32,256 bases of DNA from Alphaproteobacteria bacterium (lineage in GTDB: Bacteria > Pseudomonadota > Alphaproteobacteria > Caulobacterales > Caulobacteraceae). Every line of letters starts with the position of its first letter. Within the stretch, counting starts at the first letter, position 1. This document shows positions 1 to 7,475 of this stretch, piece by piece. Under the pieces are notes generated by a model. It worked only from the letters and a program-made list of their open reading frames with translations, was not told the DNA's origin and searched no databases. A program made the position numbers and the translations under genes. The DNA is taken from positions 1 through 32,256 of the forward strand of contig JAHJNW010000136.1 in assembly GCA_018820665.1 (NCBI GenBank), written 5' to 3'.

Positions 1-93
1 AGTGGCTGGCCGGCGCCGGCGGAGCCGGACCGCTGGCGTCGCCCTTCCGCCGCCAGTGAAGCTGCAATTACTAGCCACTAGCCACTAGCCACT
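1..93. repeat. Intergenic repeat, copy 1 (heptad-armed element, left end cut by window)
   Basis: The left arm survives only as AGTGGCTGGCC at the window edge. It is followed by a GC-rich core containing CGTCGCCCTTCCGCCGCCAG (positions 37-56), then a right arm of three ACTAGCC-type heptads (70-92). The same core and arms recur at 678-820 and 10525-10646. The right arm stops 3 bases short of the stop codon of the retropepsin gene. It looks like a non-coding mobile or REP-like element. No transposase is seen, and its family is unknown to me. Confidence 0.75.
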
Positions 94-95
94 TC

Positions 96-602
96 TTACG
101 GCCGCAGCGTCAGCTCCGCCGGCGTGGCGCTGAACGAGGACAGCCTTCCGAGATAGCTCATGCCGAGCAGGGAGTGCGGCAGGCCGGCCTCGACGACGAG
201 GGCCTCGACCCGCTCGACGCGGGCGCCGGCGACAGCGACGGACTGGAGCTCGACCGGCGCGGCGCGGACCGCGCCGGAGGCGGTGATCACCGTGCCGGAG
301 AAGTCGGCCGGCGCGAGCTTGAGGCCGAGGCGGGCCGCGTCGGCGCGGGTCAGGGCCACGACGCTGGCCCCGGTGTCGACCATGACGCGGACCGCCCGGC
401 CCTCGATCAGGGCGTCGGCCCAGTAGTGGCCGTCGGCGGCCTTGAGCACCTGGGCGGGGGCGCCGGTCGCGGGGACCGAGATGGCGGGCGTAGCGGCCTG
501 GGCCTGGCTGCGCAGGCCGGCCTGATCCATCCACCAGGCGGTGGTCAGGGCCGAGGCGACGGCGAGGGCCATGACGGCCGCGGAGGATGGGTCGAACCGC
601 AT
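96..602 (-). CDS. Retropepsin-like aspartic protease, TIGR02281-type clan AA, membrane anchored
   Basis: A single-domain aspartic protease of the retropepsin-like clan found in alphaproteobacteria. Counting from the ATG at 608, an N-terminal hydrophobic segment lies at residues 10-26 and is followed by a flexible Ala/Pro stretch. The catalytic motif VMVDTGAS lies around residues 76-82 with Asp78, and the family's second motif LLGMSYLGRL is at 148-157. One DTGA motif per chain implies a homodimer, as known for retropepsins. The location (anchored with the catalytic domain in the periplasm) is inferred. The start at 602 is preferred because GAGG at 611-614 lies 8 bases upstream; the ATG at 608 is possible but too close to that site. 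Substrate and role are unknown. It is bracketed by two copies of the heptad-armed repeat. Confidence 0.85.
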   Translation of the reverse strand: MRFDPSSAAVMALAVASALTTAWWMDQAGLRSQAQAATPAISVPATGAPAQVLKAADGHYWADALIEGRAVRVMVDTGASVVALTRADAARLGLKLAPADFSGTVITASGAVRAAPVELQSVAVAGARVERVEALVVEAGLPHSLLGMSYLGRLSSFSATPAELTLRP

Positions 603-677
603 GGCCATGACCTCGCACGGCTGCGGTTGGGATGCCGTGAAGAGGGATGGTTGGCGGGGGGTAAACGGGGGGTCGGG

Positions 678-820
678 AGTGGCTGGTGGCTAGTGGCTAG
701 TGGTTAGTGGCTGGCCAACGCCTGAGCGGCGGCACGGTCCGCGTCGCCCTTCCACCGGCAGCCGCGCTCAACCGCGCCAATCACCAGCCACCAGCCACTA
801 GCCACTTGCCACTAGCCACC
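678..820. repeat. Intergenic repeat, copy 2 (complete heptad-armed element)
   Basis: The left arm (678-715) is built from TAGTGGC-type heptads, with variants TGGTGGC and TTAGTGGC. The core (716-780) contains CGTCGCCCTTCCACCGGCAG, and the right arm (781-820) holds the inverted heptads ending ACTAGCCACC. The arms could pair into a long imperfect stem. The TAG stop codon of the downstream minus-strand DUF1289 gene (812-814) lies inside the right arm, so the element forms the gene's 3' end. It occupies nearly all the space between that gene and the retropepsin gene. Confidence 0.8.
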
Positions 821-1021
821 TGCCGCCGCCGCCCGCCCCGGCAGCGCCGCCATGATCGCCGCGCGTTCCGCGTCGGTGAAGCCGCTCCAGCCGGCGATCT
901 CGGGCAGAGTGCGCCAGCAGCCGAGGCACAGGCCGGAGGCGCCGTCGACGGCGCAGACCTGCACGCATGGGGTGGCGATCGGGCGCGGTGGGCGGGGAGC
1001 TTTGGGGACGTTAGATGACAT
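812..1021 (-). CDS. DUF1289 family small cysteine-rich protein
   Basis: A 69-residue protein with the family signature: a first Cys pair in ATPCVQVCAVD, then a CLGC pair, then RTLPEIAGW. Four conserved cysteines in this arrangement suggest a metal site, but the function of DUF1289 is not established. The ATG at 1021 is chosen because the protein family starts shortly before the first Cys pair; the frame extends further upstream but into AT-rich intergenic sequence. The stop codon TAG comes from the repeat arm at 812-814, and the last residues (AAAAGG) may partly be encoded by sequence at the repeat boundary. A 12-base palindrome lies 16 bases upstream of the start. Confidence 0.85.
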   Translation of the reverse strand: MSSNVPKAPRPPRPIATPCVQVCAVDGASGLCLGCWRTLPEIAGWSGFTDAERAAIMAALPGRAAAAGG

Positions 1022-1036
1022 AGATAAGAAATATGG

Positions 1037-1048
1037 TCCGATATCGGA
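1037..1048. promoter_or_regulatory. Perfect 12-base palindrome, possible operator
   Basis: TCCGATATCGGA is a perfect palindrome in the AT-rich divergent region between the DUF1289 gene (start 1021) and the 52-residue gene (start 1176). Its position 16 bases before the DUF1289 start fits an operator overlapping that promoter. No regulator for it is encoded nearby, so the role is inferred from placement only. Confidence 0.3.
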
Positions 1049-1175
1049 GTAAAAATACTTGCGCTTCGAGCTCGCCGCGATTAGTTTGATCGTGACGCGA
1101 AACGACTGGACGGGTGAAACCCCCTGCAAGCACGCCGTGTCTCTTTTCATCGCTCAGCGAAAGGAGACATCGAGG

Positions 1176-1334
1176 ATGAACGACGAGAACCGCAAACTCC
1201 AGCACACCATGATGTCCTTCGCCCTGTGGGGCGGGATGCTGGTGAACAACCGGGGCGCCAACCGCAGCGGCGACCGGGTGGTCAGCCACCCCTCCAACTT
1301 CGTCCCATACAAGATCGACCGGGCCGGCCGCTAA
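1176..1334 (+). CDS. Orphan small protein, 52 residues
   Basis: I do not recognise this protein. It starts at ATG 1176, preceded by AAGGAG at 1161-1166 with 9-base spacing, and ends TAA just before a strong terminator, so it looks like a true single-gene transcript. The sequence begins MNDENRKLQHTMMSFALWGG. It has a short apolar patch (residues 11-22, Met/Phe/Trp rich) inside an otherwise polar, Asn/Arg/Ser-rich chain, and no cysteines. The patch is too short for a confident membrane span. No signal peptide is visible. A longer in-frame upstream extension (from 1059) lacks a ribosome site and is not favoured. Confidence 0.7.
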   Translation: MNDENRKLQHTMMSFALWGGMLVNNRGANRSGDRVVSHPSNFVPYKIDRAGR

Positions 1335-1355
1335 GACCCCCAAAGCATGACAGAG

Positions 1356-1379
1356 CCCCGGCCGGCAGGCCGGGGTTTT
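1356..1379 (+). terminator. Rho-independent terminator of the 52-residue gene
   Basis: Stem CCCCGGCC (1356-1363) and GGCCGGGG (1368-1375) enclose the loop GGCA, followed by TTTT. It lies 21 bases after the TAA of the 52-residue gene and isolates it from the crotonase gene downstream. Confidence 0.85.
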
Positions 1380-1444
1380 GCGTTTCCGGCCCTCCGCGAT
1401 TTCCCGGATTTGTGCCGCGGGATCGAATGCGGCACGGTCGGCGC

Positions 1445-2242
1445 ATGACCCTGATCCATATCGAACGCCGCGGCCCCATCGAGATCTGGACCCTGGACCG
1501 GCCGGAGCGGCTGAACGCCCTGCCCGACCTCGAGGACGGCGAGGCCTTCGCCCGCGCCTGCGCCGCGGTGAACGCCGATCATGCGGTGCGCTGCGTGATC
1601 ATCACCGGTGCGGGTCGGGCCTTCTCCGCCGGCGGCGACCTCAAGGCCATGCGCGACCGGCGCGACCTGTTCGAGGGGTCCGGGGCGGAGATCCGCGACC
1701 GCTACCGGCGGGTGGTGCACCGGATCGTGCGCTCGCTGTACGGGCTGGAAGTGCCGCTGATCGCGGCGGTGAACGGGGCGGCCATGGGGCTGGGCTGCGA
1801 CATCGCCGGGCTGGCCGACATCCGCATCGCCTCGGGCACGGCCACATTCGGCGTGCCGTTCCTGAAACTGGGCATCTTGCCGGGCGACGGCGGGGCCTGG
1901 CTGCTGCCGCGCAATGTCGGCTACGCCCGGGCGGCGGAGATGCTGTTCACCGGCGACTCCATCGACGCGGCCACGGCCGAGCGCTGGGGGCTGGTCAACC
2001 ATGTCGTCGCCCATGAGGCGCTGATGAGCGAGGCCCTGGCCATGGCCGACCGGGTCGCGGCCCATGCGCCGCAGGCGCTGCGCATGGCCAAGACCCTGCT
2101 GCGCCAGGGCCGCGACATGAATTTCGACCAGATGCTGGAGATGACCGCCGCCATGCAGGCGCTGGCGCATCTGACCGAGGACCATGCCGAGGGCGTGGCG
2201 GCGGTGCTGGAGAAGCGGCCGGCGGACTTCACCGGCCGCTGA
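1445..2242 (+). CDS. Crotonase (enoyl-CoA hydratase/isomerase) family protein
   Basis: A 265-residue crotonase-fold enzyme acting on acyl-CoA thioesters. The oxyanion-hole segments are visible as GAGRAFSAGGDLKAM (residues 55-69) and NGAAMGLGCDIAGLADI (110-126). Both glutamates used by classical enoyl-CoA hydratase are replaced: the CEL position is CDI (Asp119), and the Glu of the FGxPE motif is Phe139 (FGVPFLKLG). An Asp lies in PGDGG at residue 148. Plain hydratase activity is therefore doubtful, and an isomerase, hydrolase or other crotonase reaction is possible. The start at 1445 fits the family's N-terminus, but no good ribosome site is seen. It is convergent with the exporter operon, with only 3 bases between the stop codons. 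Confidence 0.85.
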   Translation: MTLIHIERRGPIEIWTLDRPERLNALPDLEDGEAFARACAAVNADHAVRCVIITGAGRAFSAGGDLKAMRDRRDLFEGSGAEIRDRYRRVVHRIVRSLYGLEVPLIAAVNGAAMGLGCDIAGLADIRIASGTATFGVPFLKLGILPGDGGAWLLPRNVGYARAAEMLFTGDSIDAATAERWGLVNHVVAHEALMSEALAMADRVAAHAPQALRMAKTLLRQGRDMNFDQMLEMTAAMQALAHLTEDHAEGVAAVLEKRPADFTGR

Positions 2243-2245
2243 TCG

Positions 2246-3259
2246 TCAGCTCGCGGCCGGAGACTGCATGGCCCGGTCAGCCGTCACACCCGCCGCAGCG
2301 GCGCGCGGGGCGCCGGCGCGCTCGCCCGGTTTCATGAATTTGACCAGCACCCGCTGACCGATCAACAGCGGCGCATTGTCGGCCGAGACGACGACCTCGA
2401 CGACGCGTTCGTCGGTGCGCTGCGACGGGTCCTCGGAGGCCAGCTTGCGGGCCCCGAACAGGGGGGCGCGGCGCAGGACGCGGCCGACGTAGACCTTGGA
2501 CTGGTCGACCTCGGAGATCAGCTCGACCTCCTGGCCGTCGGTGACATTGGGGATGTCGGCCTCGACGATCTCGGCGCGGACGATGCGCTGGGTGTTGGGC
2601 TCGAGGTCGAACATGTTCGACACGTTCAGGGTCGAGGCGCCGGCGCCGGGGTTGGCGTAGCGGCGCACGATGCGGCCGTCCATCGGGGCGCGGATGACGG
2701 TCAGTTCGAGGTTGTAGGCGGCCTCGTTGAGACGGGCGCGCGCCGTCTGAATCGAGGCCTGCTGCGACCCGAGGCGCGCCTCGGCGGCGGCGATCTGGTC
2801 GCGCGCCTCGTCCATGCGCGCGGCGGCGACGAAGTTGGTCTCGACCAGCCGGGCGAGGCGGTCGTGCTCGCGCCGGGCGGTGCTGATGTCGACCTGGATC
2901 GAGCGCAGCTGGCTTTCGGCCTGGGCGACCTCGGCCTGGGCCCGGGCGAGGGCGAGGCGCGGCTCGTCGTCCTCCTGGCGGGCGAGGATCTGGCCGGTGG
3001 TGACGCGTTCGCCCTCCTGGACATAGACCGCCTTGACCACGCCGCCGCGGCGCGCGGCGACCTGGATGATGCCGCCCTCGACATCGGCCTTGCCATTGGC
3101 GATGGCCGCATAGGGGCTGTCGATCTTCTCGGCGGCGGCCTTCTCGGTCTCGGCCTTCTTCGCGGCGGCGCCCTGTTGCATGGCCATGAAGCCGACGACG
3201 ACGAGCACGACCAGCACGAGGCCGATCCAGAGCCACTTGTTCTTGAGGAAGCGGGGCAT
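2246..3259 (-). CDS. HlyD/DevB-type periplasmic adaptor (membrane fusion protein) of an ABC exporter
   Basis: A 337-residue adaptor that would bridge an inner-membrane ABC exporter toward the outer membrane. It has one N-terminal membrane span (about residues 10-28), a lipoyl-type half-motif around residues 65-95 (GGVVKAVYVQEGERVTTGQILA), a long Ala/Arg/Glu-rich coiled-coil hairpin (about 98-180), the second lipoyl half ending TVIRAPMDGRIV (about 190-203), then beta-barrel and membrane-proximal regions. AAGGA at 3271-3275 precedes the ATG. It is the last gene of a three-gene operon, 25 bases after the ATPase. No outer-membrane TolC-like gene is present here, so the channel must come from elsewhere. 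Confidence 0.88.
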   Translation of the reverse strand: MPRFLKNKWLWIGLVLVVLVVVGFMAMQQGAAAKKAETEKAAAEKIDSPYAAIANGKADVEGGIIQVAARRGGVVKAVYVQEGERVTTGQILARQEDDEPRLALARAQAEVAQAESQLRSIQVDISTARREHDRLARLVETNFVAAARMDEARDQIAAAEARLGSQQASIQTARARLNEAAYNLELTVIRAPMDGRIVRRYANPGAGASTLNVSNMFDLEPNTQRIVRAEIVEADIPNVTDGQEVELISEVDQSKVYVGRVLRRAPLFGARKLASEDPSQRTDERVVEVVVSADNAPLLIGQRVLVKFMKPGERAGAPRAAAAGVTADRAMQSPAAS

Positions 3260-3284
3260 TTTTCGGAAGTCCTTGAGGAACGGG

Positions 3285-4040
3285 CTAGTGCGAGCCGAGG
3301 GTGGCGTTGGGATCGGGCGTGCGGCGCTGATCGTCGAGAATGCGGCCGTCCTCGATGTGGATGACCCGGTCAGCCCAGGCCTCGAGGCGCGGGTCGTGGG
3401 TCACGCAGATGACGGCGGCGCCATGTTCAGTGGCGGCCCGGCGCAGCAGGCGGATGACCACCTGGCCGTTCTCGCCGTCGAGCGCCGAGGTCGGTTCGTC
3501 GGCGAACAGCAGGGCCGGATTCTTGGCCAGGGCGCGGGCGATGGCGATGCGTTGTTTCTCGCCGCCCGACAGGGAGTCGGGCTTCTGGTTCAGACGAGCG
3601 CCGAGACCGACCTCCTCGAGCGCGGCGACGGAACGGCGGCGCGCCTCGTCCTTGGGCACGCCCTGATATTTCAGCACGGTCATGACCTGCTGGGTCGCGG
3701 TCAGGGCCGGGAACAGGTTGAAGCCCTGGAAGATGAAGCCGCAATTATCGAGGCGGAACTTGTCGATCCGGCCGGACGAATGGTCCCAAAGATTGTCCAC
3801 GTCGAGGGCGTCGACGCGGCCCTCCTCGGGCTTGAGCAGTCCGGACAGGGCGGCGACCAGGGTCGACTTGCCCGAGCCGGACGGGCCCATGACCATGGTC
3901 ATCTCGCCGTGCCGCGCGTCGAAGTCGACGCCCTTGAGCACCTCGATGAAGGAGCGACCGGTCTTGAAGCGTTTGACCAGGCCCCTGGCCTCGATGGCCG
4001 ACTCGCCGGCGCGGCCGTGGATTGCGGTGTTCAGGGTCAT
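3285..4040 (-). CDS. ABC exporter ATP-binding protein (MacB/LolD/DevA-like)
   Basis: A complete 251-residue ATPase. Walker A GPSGSGKST is at residues 52-60, the Q-loop Gln105 lies in FIFQGFNLF, the signature LSGGEKQR is at 157-164, Walker B LLFADEP ends at Glu182, the D-loop is SALD, and the H-loop His215 lies in VTHD. All catalytic elements are intact. The start ATG overlaps the permease stop by 4 bases (ATGA type), so translation is probably coupled. The family type (MacB/DevA-like, serving FtsX-type permeases) is inferred from sequence style and the neighbouring genes. Confidence 0.93.
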   Translation of the reverse strand: MTLNTAIHGRAGESAIEARGLVKRFKTGRSFIEVLKGVDFDARHGEMTMVMGPSGSGKSTLVAALSGLLKPEEGRVDALDVDNLWDHSSGRIDKFRLDNCGFIFQGFNLFPALTATQQVMTVLKYQGVPKDEARRRSVAALEEVGLGARLNQKPDSLSGGEKQRIAIARALAKNPALLFADEPTSALDGENGQVVIRLLRRAATEHGAAVICVTHDPRLEAWADRVIHIEDGRILDDQRRTPDPNATLGSH

Positions 4041-5179
4041 CGCAGCAGATCCGCCGGCTGGCTCTTCTTGAGGACGCCCAGCGACAGGAAGCCGGAGGCG
4101 AGGGCGATCACCAGCAGCATGATGCAGACGCCGGCGACCATCGGGATGGGGAAGGCCATGGTCAGACCGCCGCTGGTGGCCAGCAGGGACACCGCCCAGG
4201 TCAGCAGGCCGGCCGCCAGGATGCCCACGATGCCGACCCAGAAGCTGAGTTCCATGACGATGCCGCGGAGCGAACTCATGGAAACACCGAGGGCGCGCAG
4301 AGAAGCGAACTCCTTGATGTTGGCCATGATGGCGCCGCGCAGGGTCTGCCAGGTGATGGCGACGCCGATCAGGATGCCGAGTATGAGCGAGAAAATGAGG
4401 GTGATCATGATGAAGCTCTCCTTGAGAAGAGCCGCTTGGTTGGCTTGGCCGAGTTCGGCCCGCGTCCAGGCCCTGTACTGCCCCTTTGACTGGGCGTTGA
4501 GCTGGGCCACGACGCGCTCGGAATCGGCGCCGGGGCGGATGCCGACCATCAGCGGGCCGACGCGGTCGCCGGTGCTGGCCTCGCCCAGCATGCGCAGGGT
4601 GTCGCGCGACATGACCACGCCGGCCTGCATCATGTTGGGATAGCCGCGGGTGACCGCGACCACGCGCACGGTCTTGCCGTTGTAGATGGCCTTGTCGCCC
4701 AGCTTGACGCCGAGACGGCCGAGGGCGGTTTCGTCGATGGCGACGCCGAACGGCTGGCGCAGGGCCTCGACCAGTTCGGGCGAGTAGTCGACCGGGACGG
4801 TCACGGCGCCGGGGACGGCGTCGATGATCGAGACCTGGACGAACTCGGTCTTGCGCGGCGCGTCGCCCTCGACGACGTTCTGCCAGCGGCCGCCGGAGCC
4901 GTCGAGGTCGGCCACGGCGACGATGTCGGGATGGCTCTGCACCACCGGCATGATCCGCCGCGGAACGCCGGACGGGCCGCCGTTGAACAGGCCGGTGGCG
5001 CCGGGCGCCATCACCATGATGTCGGCGCTGGCGCGATCGATGGTCGCGGTGAAGGCCTTGCCGATGCCCATGAACATGCCGACCTGGGCCAGCACGAGCA
5101 GGCCCGAGAAGGCGAGCGCCACGATCGCCGCCATGTAGCGGCGCCATTCGTAGAGCAGGGTGGAAAGTGCAAGCGACAT
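4037..5179 (-). CDS. ABC exporter permease, FtsX/MacB (DevC-like) family
   Basis: A 380-residue permease with MacB-type layout: one N-terminal span (about residues 17-38), a large periplasmic domain (about 40-255), and three C-terminal spans within the last 130 residues. The FtsX-type signature EFASLRALGVSMSSLRGIV precedes the last spans, where coupling to the ATPase is expected. It is the first gene of the operon with ATPase and adaptor, so the three should form one tripartite exporter. The substrate is unknown. The start at 5179 is chosen from the typical MSLALSTLLYEWRR amphipathic N-terminus; the ribosome site is weak. A small hairpin (CGCCGT/ACGGCG, 5203-5220) lies 24 bases upstream in the leader. 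Confidence 0.9.
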   Translation of the reverse strand: MSLALSTLLYEWRRYMAAIVALAFSGLLVLAQVGMFMGIGKAFTATIDRASADIMVMAPGATGLFNGGPSGVPRRIMPVVQSHPDIVAVADLDGSGGRWQNVVEGDAPRKTEFVQVSIIDAVPGAVTVPVDYSPELVEALRQPFGVAIDETALGRLGVKLGDKAIYNGKTVRVVAVTRGYPNMMQAGVVMSRDTLRMLGEASTGDRVGPLMVGIRPGADSERVVAQLNAQSKGQYRAWTRAELGQANQAALLKESFIMITLIFSLILGILIGVAITWQTLRGAIMANIKEFASLRALGVSMSSLRGIVMELSFWVGIVGILAAGLLTWAVSLLATSGGLTMAFPIPMVAGVCIMLLVIALASGFLSLGVLKKSQPADLLR

Positions 5180-5336
5180 GAAAGAGATCGGCCCCCGGGG
5201 TTCGCCGTTATCTGACGGCGCCCATGGTCGGGGCCAAGTTAAATCGGGGTAAGGCTGAGTGGACGGGCTTCGCTGATCGGCGCTAGGTAGAGGGATAGCG
5301 CCCGCGCAGACGGGGCGCGTGCAGAGAGAAACATCC

Positions 5337-7403
5337 ATGATCCGTCGTTCACTCCGATCCGCCGTTGCGGCGACCGCCTCCATCGCCGCGGTGGCCGGCT
5401 TCCTCGCCGTGGCGGCCGCCCCGTCCACGGCCCTGGCCGACGAAGGCATGTGGACCTTCGACAATTTCCCGATCCAGACGGTGAACCAGAAATACGGCAC
5501 GCGGATCGACCAGGCCTGGCTGGACCGGGTGCGCAACGCCTCGGTCCGGATCCAGGGCTGCTCGGCCTCGTTCGTCTCGCCCGAAGGCCTGATCCTGACC
5601 AACTGGCATTGCGTCGTCGGTTGCGCCCAGGAGCTGTCGGACGCGCAGAAGGACTATGTGAAGAACGGCTTCACCGCCGCGAACCGCGAGGAAGAGGTGC
5701 GCTGCCCGGGTCAGACAGCCGAGGTTCTGACAGAGATCACCGACGTCACCGACCGCGTGCTCGCCGCCGGCGAGGGCCTTGAAGGCGCCGCCTTCAACGC
5801 CGCCCGTCAGGCCGAGGTCGGCCGCATCCAGACCGAGGCCTGCGCCGGGGACGAAAAATTCAGCTGCCAGGTCATCAGCCTGTACCGCGGCGGCCAGTAC
5901 AGCCTGCACAAATTCCGCAAATACGACGATGTGCGGCTGGTCTTCACCCCGGAGAACCAGGCAGCCTTCTTCGGCGGCGATCCCGACAATTTCAACTTCC
6001 CGCGCTACGCCCTCGATGCCGGTTTCCTGCGCGCCTATGAGGATGGCCAGCCGGCCGTGACGCCCAGCTTCCTGAAGTGGAACGCCGAGGCGCCCAAGGA
6101 AGGCGATGTGACCTTCGTCTCGGGCAATCCGGGCTCGACCTCGCGCCTGCTGACCATGAGCCAGCTGGAGCGGCTGCGCGACCAGCAGCTGCCGATCACC
6201 CTGATCCAGACCTCGGAACTGCGCGGCCGGCTGCTGGAATATTCCCTGACCGGCGACGAGGCCAAGCGGCTGTCGTTCGACCCGATCTTCGGTCTGGAGA
6301 ACAGCTTCAAGGTCTACTACGGCCAGCAGGGCGCCCTGACCGATCCGGCCTTCATGCAGACCAAGCGCGAGGCCGAACAGGAACTGCGCGCCCGTGTCGC
6401 CGCCGACCCCAGCCTGGTGCAGCAGATCGGTGATCCGTGGTCTGAGCTGGAGACTGTGCAGGGCGTCGCCCGCGACCTCTACCTGCCGTTCCGCCAGCTG
6501 GAGCAATCCGCCGGCGGCGGTTCGCAGCTGTATCAGATGGCCAAGGCGATCGTCCGCTCCGCCAAGGCCGACCTGCCGCCGGAGCGCCGCGCGCAACTGG
6601 CGGAGATGCTCGGCGCGGAGACGCCGATCGCGATCGACATGGAAGAGATCCGGCTGCGCTACTGGCTGTCGAAGACGCGGGAATACCTGACCGTCGACAA
6701 TCCCGAGGTGAAGGCGATGCTGGGCCGCGAGAGCCCGGAAGCCCTCGCCGAACGGCTGATCGACGGCACCCGGATGGCCGACGCGAGCTTCCGTCGCGAG
6801 GCCGCCGGCATGACGCTGGAACAGCTGAAGGCGGCGGACCCGCTGCTGGCCTTCGTGGCCGCCAACGACGACGCGGCCCGGGCGATCGCCGCGCGCTGGG
6901 CCGCCGAGGTCAACGCTCCCACCGCCCGTTCGGCCGAGAAGGTCGCCCAGGCGCGCTTCGCGGTCTACGGCACCAACCAGTATCCGGACGCCACTTTCAG
7001 CCTGCGCCTGTCGTACGGCGAGGTCCGCGGCTGGACCTATCGCGGCGTGACGGTGCCGCCGTTCACCTACATCGGCGGCCTGTACGACCGGGCCACCGGT
7101 TCGGAGCCGTTCAACCTGGCCCAAGCCTTCGCCGACAATGAGTCGCGGGTGAACAAGGACGTCGTCTACGACTTCGCCTCGACCAACGACATCATCGGCG
7201 GCAACTCCGGCTCGCCGGTGATCAACGCCGAGGGCGAGGTGATCGGCGCCGCCTTCGACGGCAACATCCACTCGCTGGGCGGCTCGTTCGGCTACGATGG
7301 CGAGCTGAACCGGACGGTGACGGTGTCGACTGCGGCCATCACCGAGGTGCTGCGCACCGTCTATCCGAACCCGCGCATCCTCGCGGAACTGGGGGTCGAA
7401 TAG
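5337..7403 (+). CDS. S46 family dipeptidyl peptidase (DPP7/DPP11-like), paralog 1
   Basis: A 688-residue secreted serine peptidase that would release dipeptides from peptide N-termini in the periplasm. A signal peptide covers residues 1-35, ending ALA-D. The catalytic triad candidates are His91 in TNWHC, Asp227 in FPRYALD, and Ser624 in GGNSGSPV; these match the positions known for S46 enzymes closely. The residue that sets P1 preference in S46 (Arg in DPP11, Gly in DPP7) is Gly here, in AFDGN (about residue 642), suggesting DPP7-like hydrophobic preference. Cysteines flank the active His (GCSAS and HCVVGC). The start at 5337 has GAGAGA upstream; an upstream GTG at 5319 is less likely. Followed by a strong terminator. 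Paralog of the gene at 8464. Confidence 0.93.
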   Translation: MIRRSLRSAVAATASIAAVAGFLAVAAAPSTALADEGMWTFDNFPIQTVNQKYGTRIDQAWLDRVRNASVRIQGCSASFVSPEGLILTNWHCVVGCAQELSDAQKDYVKNGFTAANREEEVRCPGQTAEVLTEITDVTDRVLAAGEGLEGAAFNAARQAEVGRIQTEACAGDEKFSCQVISLYRGGQYSLHKFRKYDDVRLVFTPENQAAFFGGDPDNFNFPRYALDAGFLRAYEDGQPAVTPSFLKWNAEAPKEGDVTFVSGNPGSTSRLLTMSQLERLRDQQLPITLIQTSELRGRLLEYSLTGDEAKRLSFDPIFGLENSFKVYYGQQGALTDPAFMQTKREAEQELRARVAADPSLVQQIGDPWSELETVQGVARDLYLPFRQLEQSAGGGSQLYQMAKAIVRSAKADLPPERRAQLAEMLGAETPIAIDMEEIRLRYWLSKTREYLTVDNPEVKAMLGRESPEALAERLIDGTRMADASFRREAAGMTLEQLKAADPLLAFVAANDDAARAIAARWAAEVNAPTARSAEKVAQARFAVYGTNQYPDATFSLRLSYGEVRGWTYRGVTVPPFTYIGGLYDRATGSEPFNLAQAFADNESRVNKDVVYDFASTNDIIGGNSGSPVINAEGEVIGAAFDGNIHSLGGSFGYDGELNRTVTVSTAAITEVLRTVYPNPRILAELGVE

Positions 7404-7426
7404 ACCTTCCGGCGCCAGACAGCATG

Positions 7427-7457
7427 ACGCCCGGCGGATCGCTCCGCCGGGCGTTTT
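7427..7457 (+). terminator. Rho-independent terminator of S46 paralog 1
   Basis: A perfect 12-base stem, ACGCCCGGCGGA (7427-7438) with TCCGCCGGGCGT (7443-7454), loop TCGC, running into TTTT. It ends transcription of the peptidase gene just before the convergent manganese catalase. Confidence 0.9.
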
Positions 7458-7475
7458 GCTTTGACCTTGCCGGCG

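Noticed and set aside
678..820. CRISPR-like array from the repeated heptads
   Set aside because: Units are 7 bases with no spacers, arranged as inverted arms around a shared core, and no cas genes are present.
1059..1175. N-terminal extension of the 52-residue protein
   Set aside because: The ATG at 1059 has no ribosome site, and the strong AAGGAG fits the ATG at 1176.
3180..4643. Long open frame on the plus strand across the exporter operon
   Set aside because: It is antisense to the ABC ATPase and permease, whose motifs and overlapping starts are clear. Long antisense frames are expected at this GC content.
3285..5147. A 620-codon minus frame suggesting a permease-ATPase fusion
   Set aside because: The upstream part is out of frame with the permease and has Arg/Pro-rich nonsense composition. 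The ATPase has its own ATG in a 4-base overlap with the permease stop.
5239..5253. CtrA-like box TTAA-N7-TAAG before the S46 peptidase
   Set aside because: The second half does not match TTAA and no second site is near, so it is probably chance in a small AT patch.
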